A stretch of 64,000 bases of DNA, taken from the NCBI RefSeq assembly GCF_022808815.1, contig NZ_JAKZLC010000005.1, forward strand, positions 124,001 to 188,000. Direction: 5' to 3'. Source of the DNA: Geothrix paludis (lineage in GTDB: Bacteria; Acidobacteriota; Holophagae; Holophagales; Holophagaceae). The notes under the pieces are model-generated. The model saw nothing but the letters and a program-made list of their open reading frames with translations. It did not search any database and was not told where the DNA came from. A program made the translations under genes and the position numbers. Positions within the stretch are counted from its first letter, which is position 1. Every line of letters begins with the position of its first letter. Positions 54,762 through 63,005 of this stretch are shown here, in pieces.

Positions 54762-55823
54762 TCACGGAACAGGATCTTTTTTCTCGGCGGGGAAGATGCG
54801 CGCCCGGAAGCCCGCCACGGGGCCCGTCTCCGGCAGCTTCGCGGGGTCCGCGACGGGATGGGTCAGCACATAGAGGTCCAGGGCGTCCCCCGCGTTCAGC
54901 CGCACCTGGTAACGCCGCTGGGCCTCCCGGACCTCCTTGAACGCCACGGCGCGGTCCGGGAGGACTTCCACGCCCCCGCCCCCGCGCTTGAGGAGCCACA
55001 CCTGCGTCTGGGGCGGGGCGGTGACGGTCACCAGGGTGGTCCCGTCCGGCTGGGGCGTGAGGGTCCAGGTGGGGGGCTCCGGGACCGGGGCGCCGGTGAG
55101 CCGGCCTTCGGCCTTGGCGGCCTTGGCCCGGGCCGGGGCCTGGGAGGCGGTGGACCGGACCTCCATCAGCACCTGCGGAGCCAGGCGATCCTGCAGGGCC
55201 CCGGCCGGCCCCTGGGCGTTGCCCTGGACCACTGGAACCGGGCGTGGGGCGGGTGCGGCCACCGGCACCGGTACGGGCACGGGCGGGGGCGGCGGTGCTG
55301 CGGGCGCGGAGGCGGCATCCGCGGAGATGCCAGCGGCCGGCGGGGGTGCGGCCTCTGGCTCAGTGGCTTTCTTCGGGGCCGGAGGTGTCGGCGCACGTCG
55401 CTCGAGTTTCGGTTCCGCGGGCGCCTCCGGGGAAGCCTCGAAGGGCAGGGCCTTCGGGCTCGCGGGCGCCTGCCGGGCCGGAGGTGGCGCCTGCCGGGCC
55501 GGAGATGGCGCCTGGGGATTCCGCAGCCAGGTCAGGCCCGCCAGGGAGGCCATCAGCACCCCGGCCGCCGCACCCAGCACGCCGGGCCGCTTCCAGAAGG
55601 GCACGACCTTCGCCGAAGCCGGATTCGGGGCCGCGAGGGCGGCGAGCACCTGGGCCCGGGCCGCGGGATCTGCCAGCAGCTCCCTCAGGGCCTCCTCGTC
55701 GGCCAGGGCGTCAAAGAGGTCCTGGTGCGCCAGGGCCGCCTCGAACAGCGTGCGCCGCTCCTCGGCGGTGAGGGTGCCGGTGGCGTAGCCGCCCAGGAGC
55801 TTCTCGGCCGTGGCGCGCTTCAC
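54762..55823 (-). CDS. Anti-sigma factor-like membrane protein
   Basis: 353 residues from GTG 55823, overlapping the sigma gene's stop as GTGA, with GGAGG upstream. The N-terminal 70 residues are helical (KLLGGYATGTLTAEERRTLF, ALADEEALRELLA), like the sigma-binding domain of anti-sigma factors but without the zinc motif. One membrane helix follows (GVLGAAAGVLMASLAGLTWL), then a long Pro/Ala-rich linker and a C-terminal beta-rich domain. The overlap with the sigma gene supports the assignment. Confidence 0.7.
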   Translation of the reverse strand: MKRATAEKLLGGYATGTLTAEERRTLFEAALAHQDLFDALADEEALRELLADPAARAQVLAALAAPNPASAKVVPFWKRPGVLGAAAGVLMASLAGLTWLRNPQAPSPARQAPPPARQAPASPKALPFEASPEAPAEPKLERRAPTPPAPKKATEPEAAPPPAAGISADAASAPAAPPPPPVPVPVPVAAPAPRPVPVVQGNAQGPAGALQDRLAPQVLMEVRSTASQAPARAKAAKAEGRLTGAPVPEPPTWTLTPQPDGTTLVTVTAPPQTQVWLLKRGGGGVEVLPDRAVAFKEVREAQRRYQVRLNAGDALDLYVLTHPVADPAKLPETGPVAGFRARIFPAEKKDPVP

Positions 55824-56407
55824 GACGCCCCCCTCCCCGGCCCTTCCCACCGGCCGCCCAGGGCTTCGAGCAGCTGTTTCCGGCAGCGGTGGTCCCAGGT
55901 GTAGACGGTGTTGAGGGTGGCGGCGCCCATCAGGCCTTGGATCTCGGGGAAGCTCCGCCCCTCCAGCTTCAGCCGGAACAGCTCCCGGCAGCGCTCGCCC
56001 AGGCGGGAGATGCCGCCCATGAGCCGGGTGAGCAGCTCCTTCCGCTCCAGCATGGCCGCGGGATCCGGCGCGTTCGAGGCGGGCGGGAAGGCATCCACGT
56101 CCACGGCGTCGAACTCGCCCCGGCGGGCCGCCTTGCGGAAGTGGGCCCCCAGCTTGAAGCGCAGGATCTGGAAGGCCAGGGGCACCAGGTCCTCCGCCCG
56201 CTCCAGATGGCCGTACTTCGTGTGGATGAGCACCAGCACCTCCTGCGCCAGGTCCTCCGCATGGGCGCCTGCACCCCGGGATGCCGCGAAGGCGACGATC
56301 CTTTCACGGAGGCGGGCCAGGACCTCGAGCCGCCCCGGCGCCGCCACGTCCCCAGCCTCCCCGTCGGGGATCGGGAGGGCGGAGGTCATCGGGAGGTCGG
56401 GATCCAT
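55820..56407 (-). CDS. ECF-type RNA polymerase sigma factor
   Basis: About 195 residues from ATG 56407; ATG 56389 is also possible. Region 2 is visible as RIVAFAASRGAGAHAEDLAQ followed by EVLVLIHTKY, and region 4 as RLGERCRELFRLKLEGRSFP followed by EIQGLMGAATLNTVYTWDHR. The spacing and the linked membrane protein support an ECF sigma that controls this operon, including the VIT/VWA gene. The target promoter is unknown. Confidence 0.85.
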   Translation of the reverse strand: MDPDLPMTSALPIPDGEAGDVAAPGRLEVLARLRERIVAFAASRGAGAHAEDLAQEVLVLIHTKYGHLERAEDLVPLAFQILRFKLGAHFRKAARRGEFDAVDVDAFPPASNAPDPAAMLERKELLTRLMGGISRLGERCRELFRLKLEGRSFPEIQGLMGAATLNTVYTWDHRCRKQLLEALGGRWEGPGRGAS

Positions 56408-56545
56408 GGCGGGGATGGGGCGCGCTCCATCCTGGCAGGAAAACCGCCAAGGCTGACTGGCCTGGGCAGGGGTGCGGACGGCAAGATGGATACGAGCCGG
56501 TCCTGATCCGAGAATGACCCGTCCCCGCCCCACTCCGAGAATCCC

Positions 56546-57679
56546 ATGCCCCTGGCACTGTCGATCTTCGTGGTCCTCCTCGCCTCCGTCCTCTCCGGGC
56601 TGCTGGGCGCCCTGGCCGCGCGCCTGTGGTACCGGCGGCGGCACCGGCCGGCGGATCTGATCGATCCCGACTGCCAGCACCAGCTGGAGGCCATGGCCCG
56701 GGCCCGGGAGGCCAGCGAACGGGCGAACGCCGAGCTCCGGCGGGCGCTGGACCAGCTGGAGCGCACGGCCGCCACAGACCGCCTCACCGGGACCTGGAAC
56801 CGCCGCTGGCTCGAGGACGGCGCCGCCCAGCTCGTCGCCGCCGCCGGTCGCGGCGAGGCGCCCATCAGCCTCATCCTGTACGACCTGGACCACTTCAAGC
56901 GCGTGAACGACTCCTTCGGCCACGAGGTGGGCGACGAGGTGCTCAGGTCCGTCACGGAGGCTGTCCGCGGCCAGCTTCGCGCCTCGGACGCGCTGGCGCG
57001 CTGGGGCGGCGAGGAGTTCATCGCGCTATGCCCGGCCACCACCCTGGCGGGGGCCACCATCCTGGCCGAGAAGATCCGCCAGGCCGTGGAGGCCCGCGTC
57101 ACCCCGCAGGTCGGCGTGGTGACCATCAGCCTGGGCGTGGCCCAGCGCCAGGAGAATGAACCGCTGGAAGGCTGGATCCGCCGCGCCGACGAGGCCCTCT
57201 ATCGAGCCAAGGGCCGGGGCCGGAACCAGACCGAGGCCTCCCTCGACGTGGGCGTGGCCGACGGGGAGGACCGGCCATCCTTCCTGACCCTCGTTTGGGA
57301 TCCGGTGCTGGCCTGCGGCGAGGCCCTGATCGACCACCAGCACCAGGAGCTCTACCGCCTCTCCAACGGCCTCCTGGCCTCCATCAACCAGGGCCGGTAC
57401 CCCGAGGAAACGAAGCTCCACATGCAGCTCCTCATCGCCCACGTGGCCCAGCATTTCCACGACGAGGAGGCCATCCTGGCCCGGGTGGGGTACCCGGAGT
57501 TCACCGCCCACGCCCAGGAGCACGGCCGCCTCCTCGCCAAGGCCAAGACCCTCCAGCAGCAGATGGGAGGCGATAGCGCGGACCTGCCGGCCATCCTCGG
57601 GTTCCTGGCCCTCGACCTGGTGAAGGGGCACATCCTCGGCTCGGACCGGGATTACCACAAATACCTGGCCCAGGACTGA
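56546..57679 (+). CDS. Membrane diguanylate cyclase with bacteriohemerythrin domain
   Basis: 377 residues. An N-terminal membrane helix (about 5-28), a short coil, then a GGDEF domain (about 76-225) with active site RWGGEEF (GGEEF 154-158) and an intact inhibitory site RASD at 145-148. The C-terminal about 130 residues are a bacteriohemerythrin: HQHQEL, HVAQHFHDEE and HAQEH carry His and Glu ligands and HILGSDRDY the last His and Asp. It probably makes cyclic di-GMP in response to oxygen or another gas bound at the di-iron site. Confidence 0.93.
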   Translation: MPLALSIFVVLLASVLSGLLGALAARLWYRRRHRPADLIDPDCQHQLEAMARAREASERANAELRRALDQLERTAATDRLTGTWNRRWLEDGAAQLVAAAGRGEAPISLILYDLDHFKRVNDSFGHEVGDEVLRSVTEAVRGQLRASDALARWGGEEFIALCPATTLAGATILAEKIRQAVEARVTPQVGVVTISLGVAQRQENEPLEGWIRRADEALYRAKGRGRNQTEASLDVGVADGEDRPSFLTLVWDPVLACGEALIDHQHQELYRLSNGLLASINQGRYPEETKLHMQLLIAHVAQHFHDEEAILARVGYPEFTAHAQEHGRLLAKAKTLQQQMGGDSADLPAILGFLALDLVKGHILGSDRDYHKYLAQD

Positions 57680-57708
57680 AGCCTCGGCCCGGCGGGTACA
57701 CTGGTTCC

Positions 57709-58470
57709 ATGTCCGAACGCCTGATCCTGCTCACCAACGACGATGGCCTCTGGGCTCCGGGGCTGGCGGTCCTGGCCCGGGTGGCGTCCCGCTTCGGCCG
57801 GGTGGTCACCGTGGCCCCCGACCGCAACCGCTCGGCCATCTCCTCCGCCCTGAGCCTGCACAACATCCTCCGCTTGCACGAGATCGGACCCGACCGCCAC
57901 GCCTGCGACGGCACCCCCGTGGACTGCGTGCTGCTGGGCGTCTGCGAGGTGCTGGACCGCCGCCCCGACTGGGTGCTCTCCGGCATCAACCACGGCTTCA
58001 ACCTGGGCGAGGACGTGTTCTACTCCGGCACCGTGGGCGCGGCCTTCGAAGGCCGCCTCCAGGGCGCGCGCGCCGCGGCCTTCTCCATCGATCCCCGGGG
58101 CTCCCTGGAGCAGGCGGAGCCCTGGATCGGCCGCTTCCTCGAACGCTGGGAAACCATGGACCTGCCGGCCAACCGCATCTGGAACGTGAACTTCCCCAAG
58201 GGCGAGCCCCAGGGCTTCCGCCTCACGGGCCAGGACAGCCGCGCCTACCACGACCTGGTGGAGCGCCGGGCCGATCCCCGGAACACCCCCTACTTCTGGA
58301 TCGGCGGCGACGCGGGCCCCACCTACGCCAAGGCCCCCGGAAGCGACGCCGAGGCCGTGTTCGAGGGCTGGGCCAGCGTCACGCCCCTGCGCCTGGACCT
58401 GGGCTGCCCCGAGACCCTGGCGCGGCAGGCCGACTTCGACTCGGCCTTCAATGGGCCGACGGGGGACTAG
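57709..58470 (+). CDS. surE: 5'/3'-nucleotidase SurE
   Basis: 253 residues. SurE hydrolyses nucleoside monophosphates and aids stationary-phase survival. ILLTNDDGLWAPGL holds the metal Asp pair, VAPDRNRSAISSALSL follows, and LSGINHGFNLGEDVFYSGTV is the family core. It overlaps no gene but is followed by acyP after 4 bp. Confidence 0.95.
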   Translation: MSERLILLTNDDGLWAPGLAVLARVASRFGRVVTVAPDRNRSAISSALSLHNILRLHEIGPDRHACDGTPVDCVLLGVCEVLDRRPDWVLSGINHGFNLGEDVFYSGTVGAAFEGRLQGARAAAFSIDPRGSLEQAEPWIGRFLERWETMDLPANRIWNVNFPKGEPQGFRLTGQDSRAYHDLVERRADPRNTPYFWIGGDAGPTYAKAPGSDAEAVFEGWASVTPLRLDLGCPETLARQADFDSAFNGPTGD

Positions 58471-58474
58471 TCCC

Positions 58475-58747
58475 GTGCCCATTCGCTTCCGCGTCCACGG
58501 CGCCGTCCAGGGCGTGGGCTACCGTCGCTTCGCCGAGCGGGAGGCCCGGGCCCTCGACCTCGCGGGCTGGGTGCGCAACGAGCTGGATGGATCGGTGAGC
58601 GGCGAAGTGGAAGGCCCCGAGGCCGCCCTGGCGGCCTTCCGCGCCCGCCTGGCGGAAGGCCCGGCCTTCTCGGCCGTGGGGCGGCTGGACTGGGAGGCCC
58701 TGGATGTGCGATCCTCGCTTCCCCTTCCTTTCCAGATCATCAGGTAG
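58475..58747 (+). CDS. acyP: Acylphosphatase
   Basis: 90 residues from GTG 58475, with GGGGGA upstream; an ATG at 58451 would overlap surE. The N-terminal signature RFRVHGAVQGVGYRRFAERE has the catalytic Arg, and WVRNELDGSVSGEVEG the Asn. It hydrolyses acyl phosphates such as carbamoyl phosphate. It lies between surE and apt, all on the same strand. Confidence 0.93.
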   Translation: MPIRFRVHGAVQGVGYRRFAEREARALDLAGWVRNELDGSVSGEVEGPEAALAAFRARLAEGPAFSAVGRLDWEALDVRSSLPLPFQIIR

Positions 58748-58749
58748 CC

Positions 58750-59274
58750 ATGACCCTCACGACTCCCCTCACTGCCTTCGTCCGCGATGTCCCGGACTTT
58801 CCGAAAGCCGGGATCCTCTTCCGGGATATCACGCCCCTGCTCTCCCACGCCGAGGCGTTCGGGGAGGCCGTGGAGGCCATGTCCCAGCCCGTGCTCACCC
58901 TCCAGCCCACCCACGTGCTGGGCCTGGAATCTCGGGGCTTCATCTTCGGCAGCGCCCTGGCCCAGAAGCTGGGCGTGGGCTTCGTGCCCGCCCGCAAGCC
59001 CGGCAAGCTGCCCATGCCCACCCACAAGGAGGCCTACGGCCTCGAGTACGGCAGCGATGCCCTGGAGATCCACAAGGATGCCTTCGGCCCCGGCGACCGG
59101 GTGCTCATCGTCGACGACGTCATGGCCACGGGCGGCACCGCCGCCGCCGCCCAGCGCCTCGTGAACCGCACCGGCGCCCAGCCCGTGGCGCTCACGGTCT
59201 TCATCGAGCTGACCTCCCTGCCCGGCCGCGAGAAGGTCGAGGGGCTGCCGGTGTTCAGCGTGCTGCGGTACTGA
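58750..59274 (+). CDS. apt: Adenine phosphoribosyltransferase
   Basis: 174 residues. It salvages adenine to AMP with PRPP. RDVPDFPKAGILFRDITPLL is the family opening and VLIVDDVMATGGTAAAAQRL the PRPP site. It starts 2 bp after acyP. Together with surE it suggests a nucleotide salvage operon. Confidence 0.95.
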   Translation: MTLTTPLTAFVRDVPDFPKAGILFRDITPLLSHAEAFGEAVEAMSQPVLTLQPTHVLGLESRGFIFGSALAQKLGVGFVPARKPGKLPMPTHKEAYGLEYGSDALEIHKDAFGPGDRVLIVDDVMATGGTAAAAQRLVNRTGAQPVALTVFIELTSLPGREKVEGLPVFSVLRY

Positions 59275-59737
59275 GGAAAAGGCAGAACGCGAAGCGCGCG
59301 AAGAACAGCGCGAAGACCGCGAATGGATGCTCGGTTCAAATAGGACATCCTGGCCATCGGCTTGCCTCCGCCTGAAAGTCTGAAGCCGCATGTGTCGCAG
59401 ATGGGCGCAGAAAAGGCATCCATAAGCGGAGGTTTGCGGAGGAGCCGAGGACAGCGGAGGAAAGAGCATGCACCGGGCGCTCCAGCCAGGGCATCCGGGC
59501 CTCCGGCCCCAGGTCGCGCTTCGCGCGGCCTGCTTCGCGGGCGGCGGCCATGGCGGCCCCTGGAAGCCGCCCGGAGCCGCCGCCCGCGAAGGGATGCCCA
59601 CGATGGGTTGTGCCCCTTCTGCGCCCTCCGTGTGTGCCCAACGGGCGCTTCTGTGCCTTCCGTGTCCCTGCTTTTCCGGTTGAGGCTCGCCGATAACCAG
59701 GTACAAGGAAAGACACCCTTCAACCTTCGCGCTTTTC
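59275..59737. repeat. Nested inverted-iteron intergenic block
   Basis: No gene seen. The outer arms carry GCGAAG iterations (59288-59325 and, complementary, about 59728-59760); an inner pair carries GGGCGCAGAA and its complement. The core has CCATGGCGGCCCCTGGAAGC and GCCGCCGCCCGCG, close to the core at 9480-9525. It is probably an intergenic repeat family rather than a gene. Confidence 0.6.
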
Positions 59738-60688
59738 TTAGCGCCCTTCGCGTTCCGCAGTTGTCTTTTCCCCTGGCGGGCTTCCACCCATCAGCCCCAT
59801 CTCCTCCAGGCTGTCCCGGATGCCGGCCTCCGGCCCGCGGGGCGTCACACCCAGGTCACGCACCAGGCGCGGGGTGAGCACCCGCCGGGACTCCCGCAGG
59901 AAGGCCAGGAGGCCCGGGCTCATGGTGCCCTGGGCCTCCGCCCAAGTGACTTCCCGGGGGGCGGGCAGGCCCACCAGGGCCGCCACCCGCGCGGTGAAGG
60001 CGGCCATGCCCTCCGGGCAGCCGTCCGCCACGTTGACCACGCCCGCCACCGGCCGCGCCAGGGCTGCCTGGCAGGCCGACACCAGGTCGTCCACGTGGAT
60101 GCGGTTGCCGGGACCCGAGTCCTCGGCCCGGAGCACCGGCTCGCCGCGGCGCAGGCGGTCCAGGGGCAGGCGGTGGGGCCCGTAGATGGCCGCCACGCGC
60201 AGGATCACGCAGCGGGCATCCCGCGCCTCGCACCAGCGCCGGGCCTGACCTTCCGCGTGCAGTCGCTGGCGCGCGCGGTCATCCGCAGGCGCCGGCGGGG
60301 TGGACTCATCCACCGCCGCGCCGCCCGTGTCTCCGTACACGCCGGTGGTGCTCACGTACACGAGCACCCGGGGCCTGGCCGGGCCGAGGGCCGACAGGAA
60401 GCGCCGGACCCGCGCGTCCTCGCCGTCCGGTCCGGCCGGGGGGGCCAGGTAGACCACGGCCGAGAGGTCCGGCGGAACGGGGAACGCCGCCGTCCCGTCG
60501 AAATCCGTCGGAACGGCCTGGATGCCCTCGCAGGCCAGGGCTGCGGCGGAGGCCGCCGACCTCACGAGGGCCAGCACCGGGCCCTGGCCGACCAGATGCC
60601 CGGCCAGGCTCCGGGCCAGGCGCGCTCCCGTGTAGCCGCAACCCGCGATGAGGCAGGTTCCCGCCGATCCAGCCAGTCCATGCGTCAT
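59738..60688 (-). CDS. NAD-dependent epimerase/dehydratase-like (YeeZ type)
   Basis: 316 residues from ATG 60688. The start ILAGCGYTG-like motif LIAGCGYTGARLARSL is the Rossmann glycine loop; STTGVYGDTGG holds the Ser/Thr-Tyr region and RVAAIYGPHRLPL continues the SDR fold. The overall shape fits the YeeZ/atypical SDR group. The substrate is unknown. The gene is single on the minus strand. Confidence 0.8.
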   Translation of the reverse strand: MTHGLAGSAGTCLIAGCGYTGARLARSLAGHLVGQGPVLALVRSAASAAALACEGIQAVPTDFDGTAAFPVPPDLSAVVYLAPPAGPDGEDARVRRFLSALGPARPRVLVYVSTTGVYGDTGGAAVDESTPPAPADDRARQRLHAEGQARRWCEARDARCVILRVAAIYGPHRLPLDRLRRGEPVLRAEDSGPGNRIHVDDLVSACQAALARPVAGVVNVADGCPEGMAAFTARVAALVGLPAPREVTWAEAQGTMSPGLLAFLRESRRVLTPRLVRDLGVTPRGPEAGIRDSLEEMGLMGGSPPGEKTTAEREGR

Positions 60689-60751
60689 CCGGCCAGCATA
60701 CCCGTCCGTCGTGAGAGGCTGGTCGGGGCCTCGCCCCCATTCGGAGTCCCA

Positions 60752-60844
60752 GTGTCCCCCCTGTTCAAGATGGTCGTGCTGGCCTGGCTGGTGATCGGTC
60801 CCGTGGGGCTCTGGCTGCGGCGCCGCCACCGGCGGACCACCTGA
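60752..60844 (+). CDS. Possible small single-helix membrane protein
   Basis: 30 residues from GTG 60752, with GGAG at 60743-60746. It encodes a short hydrophobic helix (FKMVVLAWLVIGPVGLWL) and a very basic end (RRRHRRTT), typical of small membrane proteins, but this could be chance. It lies between the two converging-strand genes on either side. Confidence 0.3.
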   Translation: MSPLFKMVVLAWLVIGPVGLWLRRRHRRTT

Positions 60845-60873
60845 CCCGGCGAGGCCGCCTCGGGGCCAGTACC

Positions 60874-62967
60874 TCAGAGCTGGGGCGGCAGGGCCAGGCT
60901 GAAGCGGCTGCCCCGAGCCAGGGGCTCGTACCAGGCGTCCCCGCCGTGGTCGTGGGCGATGCGGCGCACGATGGCCAGGCCCAGGCCCGTGCCCTTCCAC
61001 TTGGTGGAGAAGTAGGGCTCGAAGAGCCGGTCCCGCTCCGCCTCGGCCACGCCGGCCCCATCGTCCTCCACGTCGAAGCGCAGCCGCCCATCCGTATCGG
61101 TGAGCGACATTGAGACGTGGCCCTGGCCCTCGACGGCGGCCACGGCGTTGTCCACCAGGTTGATGAGGGCCCGCTTCACCATGTCCGCGTCCCAGAAGGC
61201 CTCCCGGGGGCCCTGGGGGAAGGTCAGGGTCCAGCGGATGCCCGGCTGGTTGGGCTCGTAGAGGGCCAGCACCTGGCGCAGCAGCTCCGCCGGATCGCAG
61301 GGCGCGAACTGGGGCGAGGGCAGGCGGGCAAACCGGCTGAAGCTGTCCACCAGGCGCGAGAGGCTGGCGACTTCCGCCAGGATGGTCTCCGCGCCTTCCT
61401 GCACGGCTTCGGGATCCAGGCGCCCTTCGCGGGTGCGCCGCAGCAGCCGCTGGGCCGTGAGCTGGATGGGCGTGAGGGGGTTCTTCACCTCGTGGGCCAT
61501 GCGCCGGGCCACCTCCTGCCAGGCCGCGCGCTTCTCGGCCTGGGCCAGCAGGGAGAGGTCCTCCAGCACGGCCAGGACGCCGCCGCCCTCCAGCGGCTCG
61601 AGGATGGCGCGCACGGGGCGGCCCTCGCCCTCGCCGCCGAGGCGCAGCTCCTCCTGCACGCCTCGGCCGGATTCGCGGACCGCCGCCAGCAGCTCGGGCA
61701 GGCGGCCCAGCCGCGGCAGGGCCGCCACGGAACCCCAGCTCTCCTCCGAGGGATCGAAGGACTCGAGGCCCATCCAGGTCTTGGCCGCGGCGTTGAAGGT
61801 GCGCAGCTCGCCGTCCGCCCGCCAGCTCATGACGCCCACGGGCAGGGCCGCCAGGATCTGGCCCAGGTAGGCCCGCTGCTGCTCGATGCGGCTCGCCTGG
61901 GCCTCGATGGCCGCCCGGCTGGTCTTGAGGTCGCGGATCATGGCGTTGAAGGTACGGGCCAGGAAGGCCAGCTCATCCTCACCCATCTCCGGGATCTGCA
62001 CCTCCAGGTCCCCGCTGCCCACGCGCTGGGCGGCCTTGGCCAGGGCGCGGATGGGCTCGCTCAGGGACTTGGCCAGGGCCAGGCCCGACCACACGGCGAA
62101 GAACAGCGTCAGCAGGGTGAGGAAGAGGAAGGTGCTCTGGGGCAGGGTCTGGAGCGTGGCGCGGGCGGCCCGGATCTGCTGGCTCTCCCGGTAGCGCTGC
62201 TCCAGGGCCAGCACCCGCTCGAGGGTCTCCCGCGGCATGAGGATGCCCACGGCCCAGGTCCCGTCGCCCCGGGGCACGGTGCGCAGCAGCCAGAGGCCCG
62301 CGCCCGTCTCGCGCGCGCCCTCAGCCCCCAGGCCGGCCAAGTCCGGCGGCTCAAGGCCGGCGCGCAGGTCCATGGCCTTCACGCCGCCCTCGCTCCCCTT
62401 CCCGCCTTCGCCGGCCCTGGGCCCGAGGAAGGCCACCAGGTCGAGGTCGGTCGCGGTGCGGAGGGCGGGCGCCTCCGCCGAAGGGGATTCCAGCAGGCGG
62501 CCCGCGCCGAAGTCCAAGCGGGCCTCGGCGGCGGCGCGGAGGTCGCCGGCCACCTTCTGGCCGTCGCGGATGGCCACCTCCGTTTCGGGGCTGAACCAGC
62601 GCTCCACGTTCTTGTTGATGAAGTTCCGGCCCACCAGGAAGAGGATCAGGCTGGGCACGATGCCCACGATGAAGAGGGTCAGCACCATGCGGGTGCGCAG
62701 GCGGGAGCCCAGGATGCCGCTCTTGCGCTCGAAGTAGAGCTTGGCCAGGCTGCGGGCCACGATGAAGAGCAGGGTCCCGATGGCCAGCACGTTGGCCAGG
62801 CCCAGGGCGATGAGGGCCCAGCGCGAGGGCGCGTCCAGCCCGCCCTCTGCCACGCGGTTCCCCACGGCCTTGTAGCTGAGGATGATCATGACGATCAGCA
62901 CGCCCAGTCCCACCGCCACGTAGAGTCGGGTCAGCTCGGGGTGGCGCTTGGGCGGCTTGGGGACCAT
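60874..62967 (-). CDS. NtrY-like sensor histidine kinase
   Basis: 697 residues. Three to four membrane helices (about 15-115 and near residue 290) enclose a periplasmic sensor region. A HAMP domain (LAKSLSEPIRALAKAAQRVG), a PAS domain (ILAALPVGVMSWRADGELRT) and a kinase core follow, with His in RRMAHEVKNPLTPIQLTA, N box INLVDNAVAAVE and G box TGLGLAIVRRIAHDHGG. This is the NtrY layout. Its natural partner would be an NtrX-type regulator; one is at 39853-41232. Confidence 0.93.
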   Translation of the reverse strand: MVPKPPKRHPELTRLYVAVGLGVLIVMIILSYKAVGNRVAEGGLDAPSRWALIALGLANVLAIGTLLFIVARSLAKLYFERKSGILGSRLRTRMVLTLFIVGIVPSLILFLVGRNFINKNVERWFSPETEVAIRDGQKVAGDLRAAAEARLDFGAGRLLESPSAEAPALRTATDLDLVAFLGPRAGEGGKGSEGGVKAMDLRAGLEPPDLAGLGAEGARETGAGLWLLRTVPRGDGTWAVGILMPRETLERVLALEQRYRESQQIRAARATLQTLPQSTFLFLTLLTLFFAVWSGLALAKSLSEPIRALAKAAQRVGSGDLEVQIPEMGEDELAFLARTFNAMIRDLKTSRAAIEAQASRIEQQRAYLGQILAALPVGVMSWRADGELRTFNAAAKTWMGLESFDPSEESWGSVAALPRLGRLPELLAAVRESGRGVQEELRLGGEGEGRPVRAILEPLEGGGVLAVLEDLSLLAQAEKRAAWQEVARRMAHEVKNPLTPIQLTAQRLLRRTREGRLDPEAVQEGAETILAEVASLSRLVDSFSRFARLPSPQFAPCDPAELLRQVLALYEPNQPGIRWTLTFPQGPREAFWDADMVKRALINLVDNAVAAVEGQGHVSMSLTDTDGRLRFDVEDDGAGVAEAERDRLFEPYFSTKWKGTGLGLAIVRRIAHDHGGDAWYEPLARGSRFSLALPPQL

Positions 62968-63005
62968 GCCAGCAGGCTATCCTGGTTGATCAGGGAAGGG
63001 CAGGG

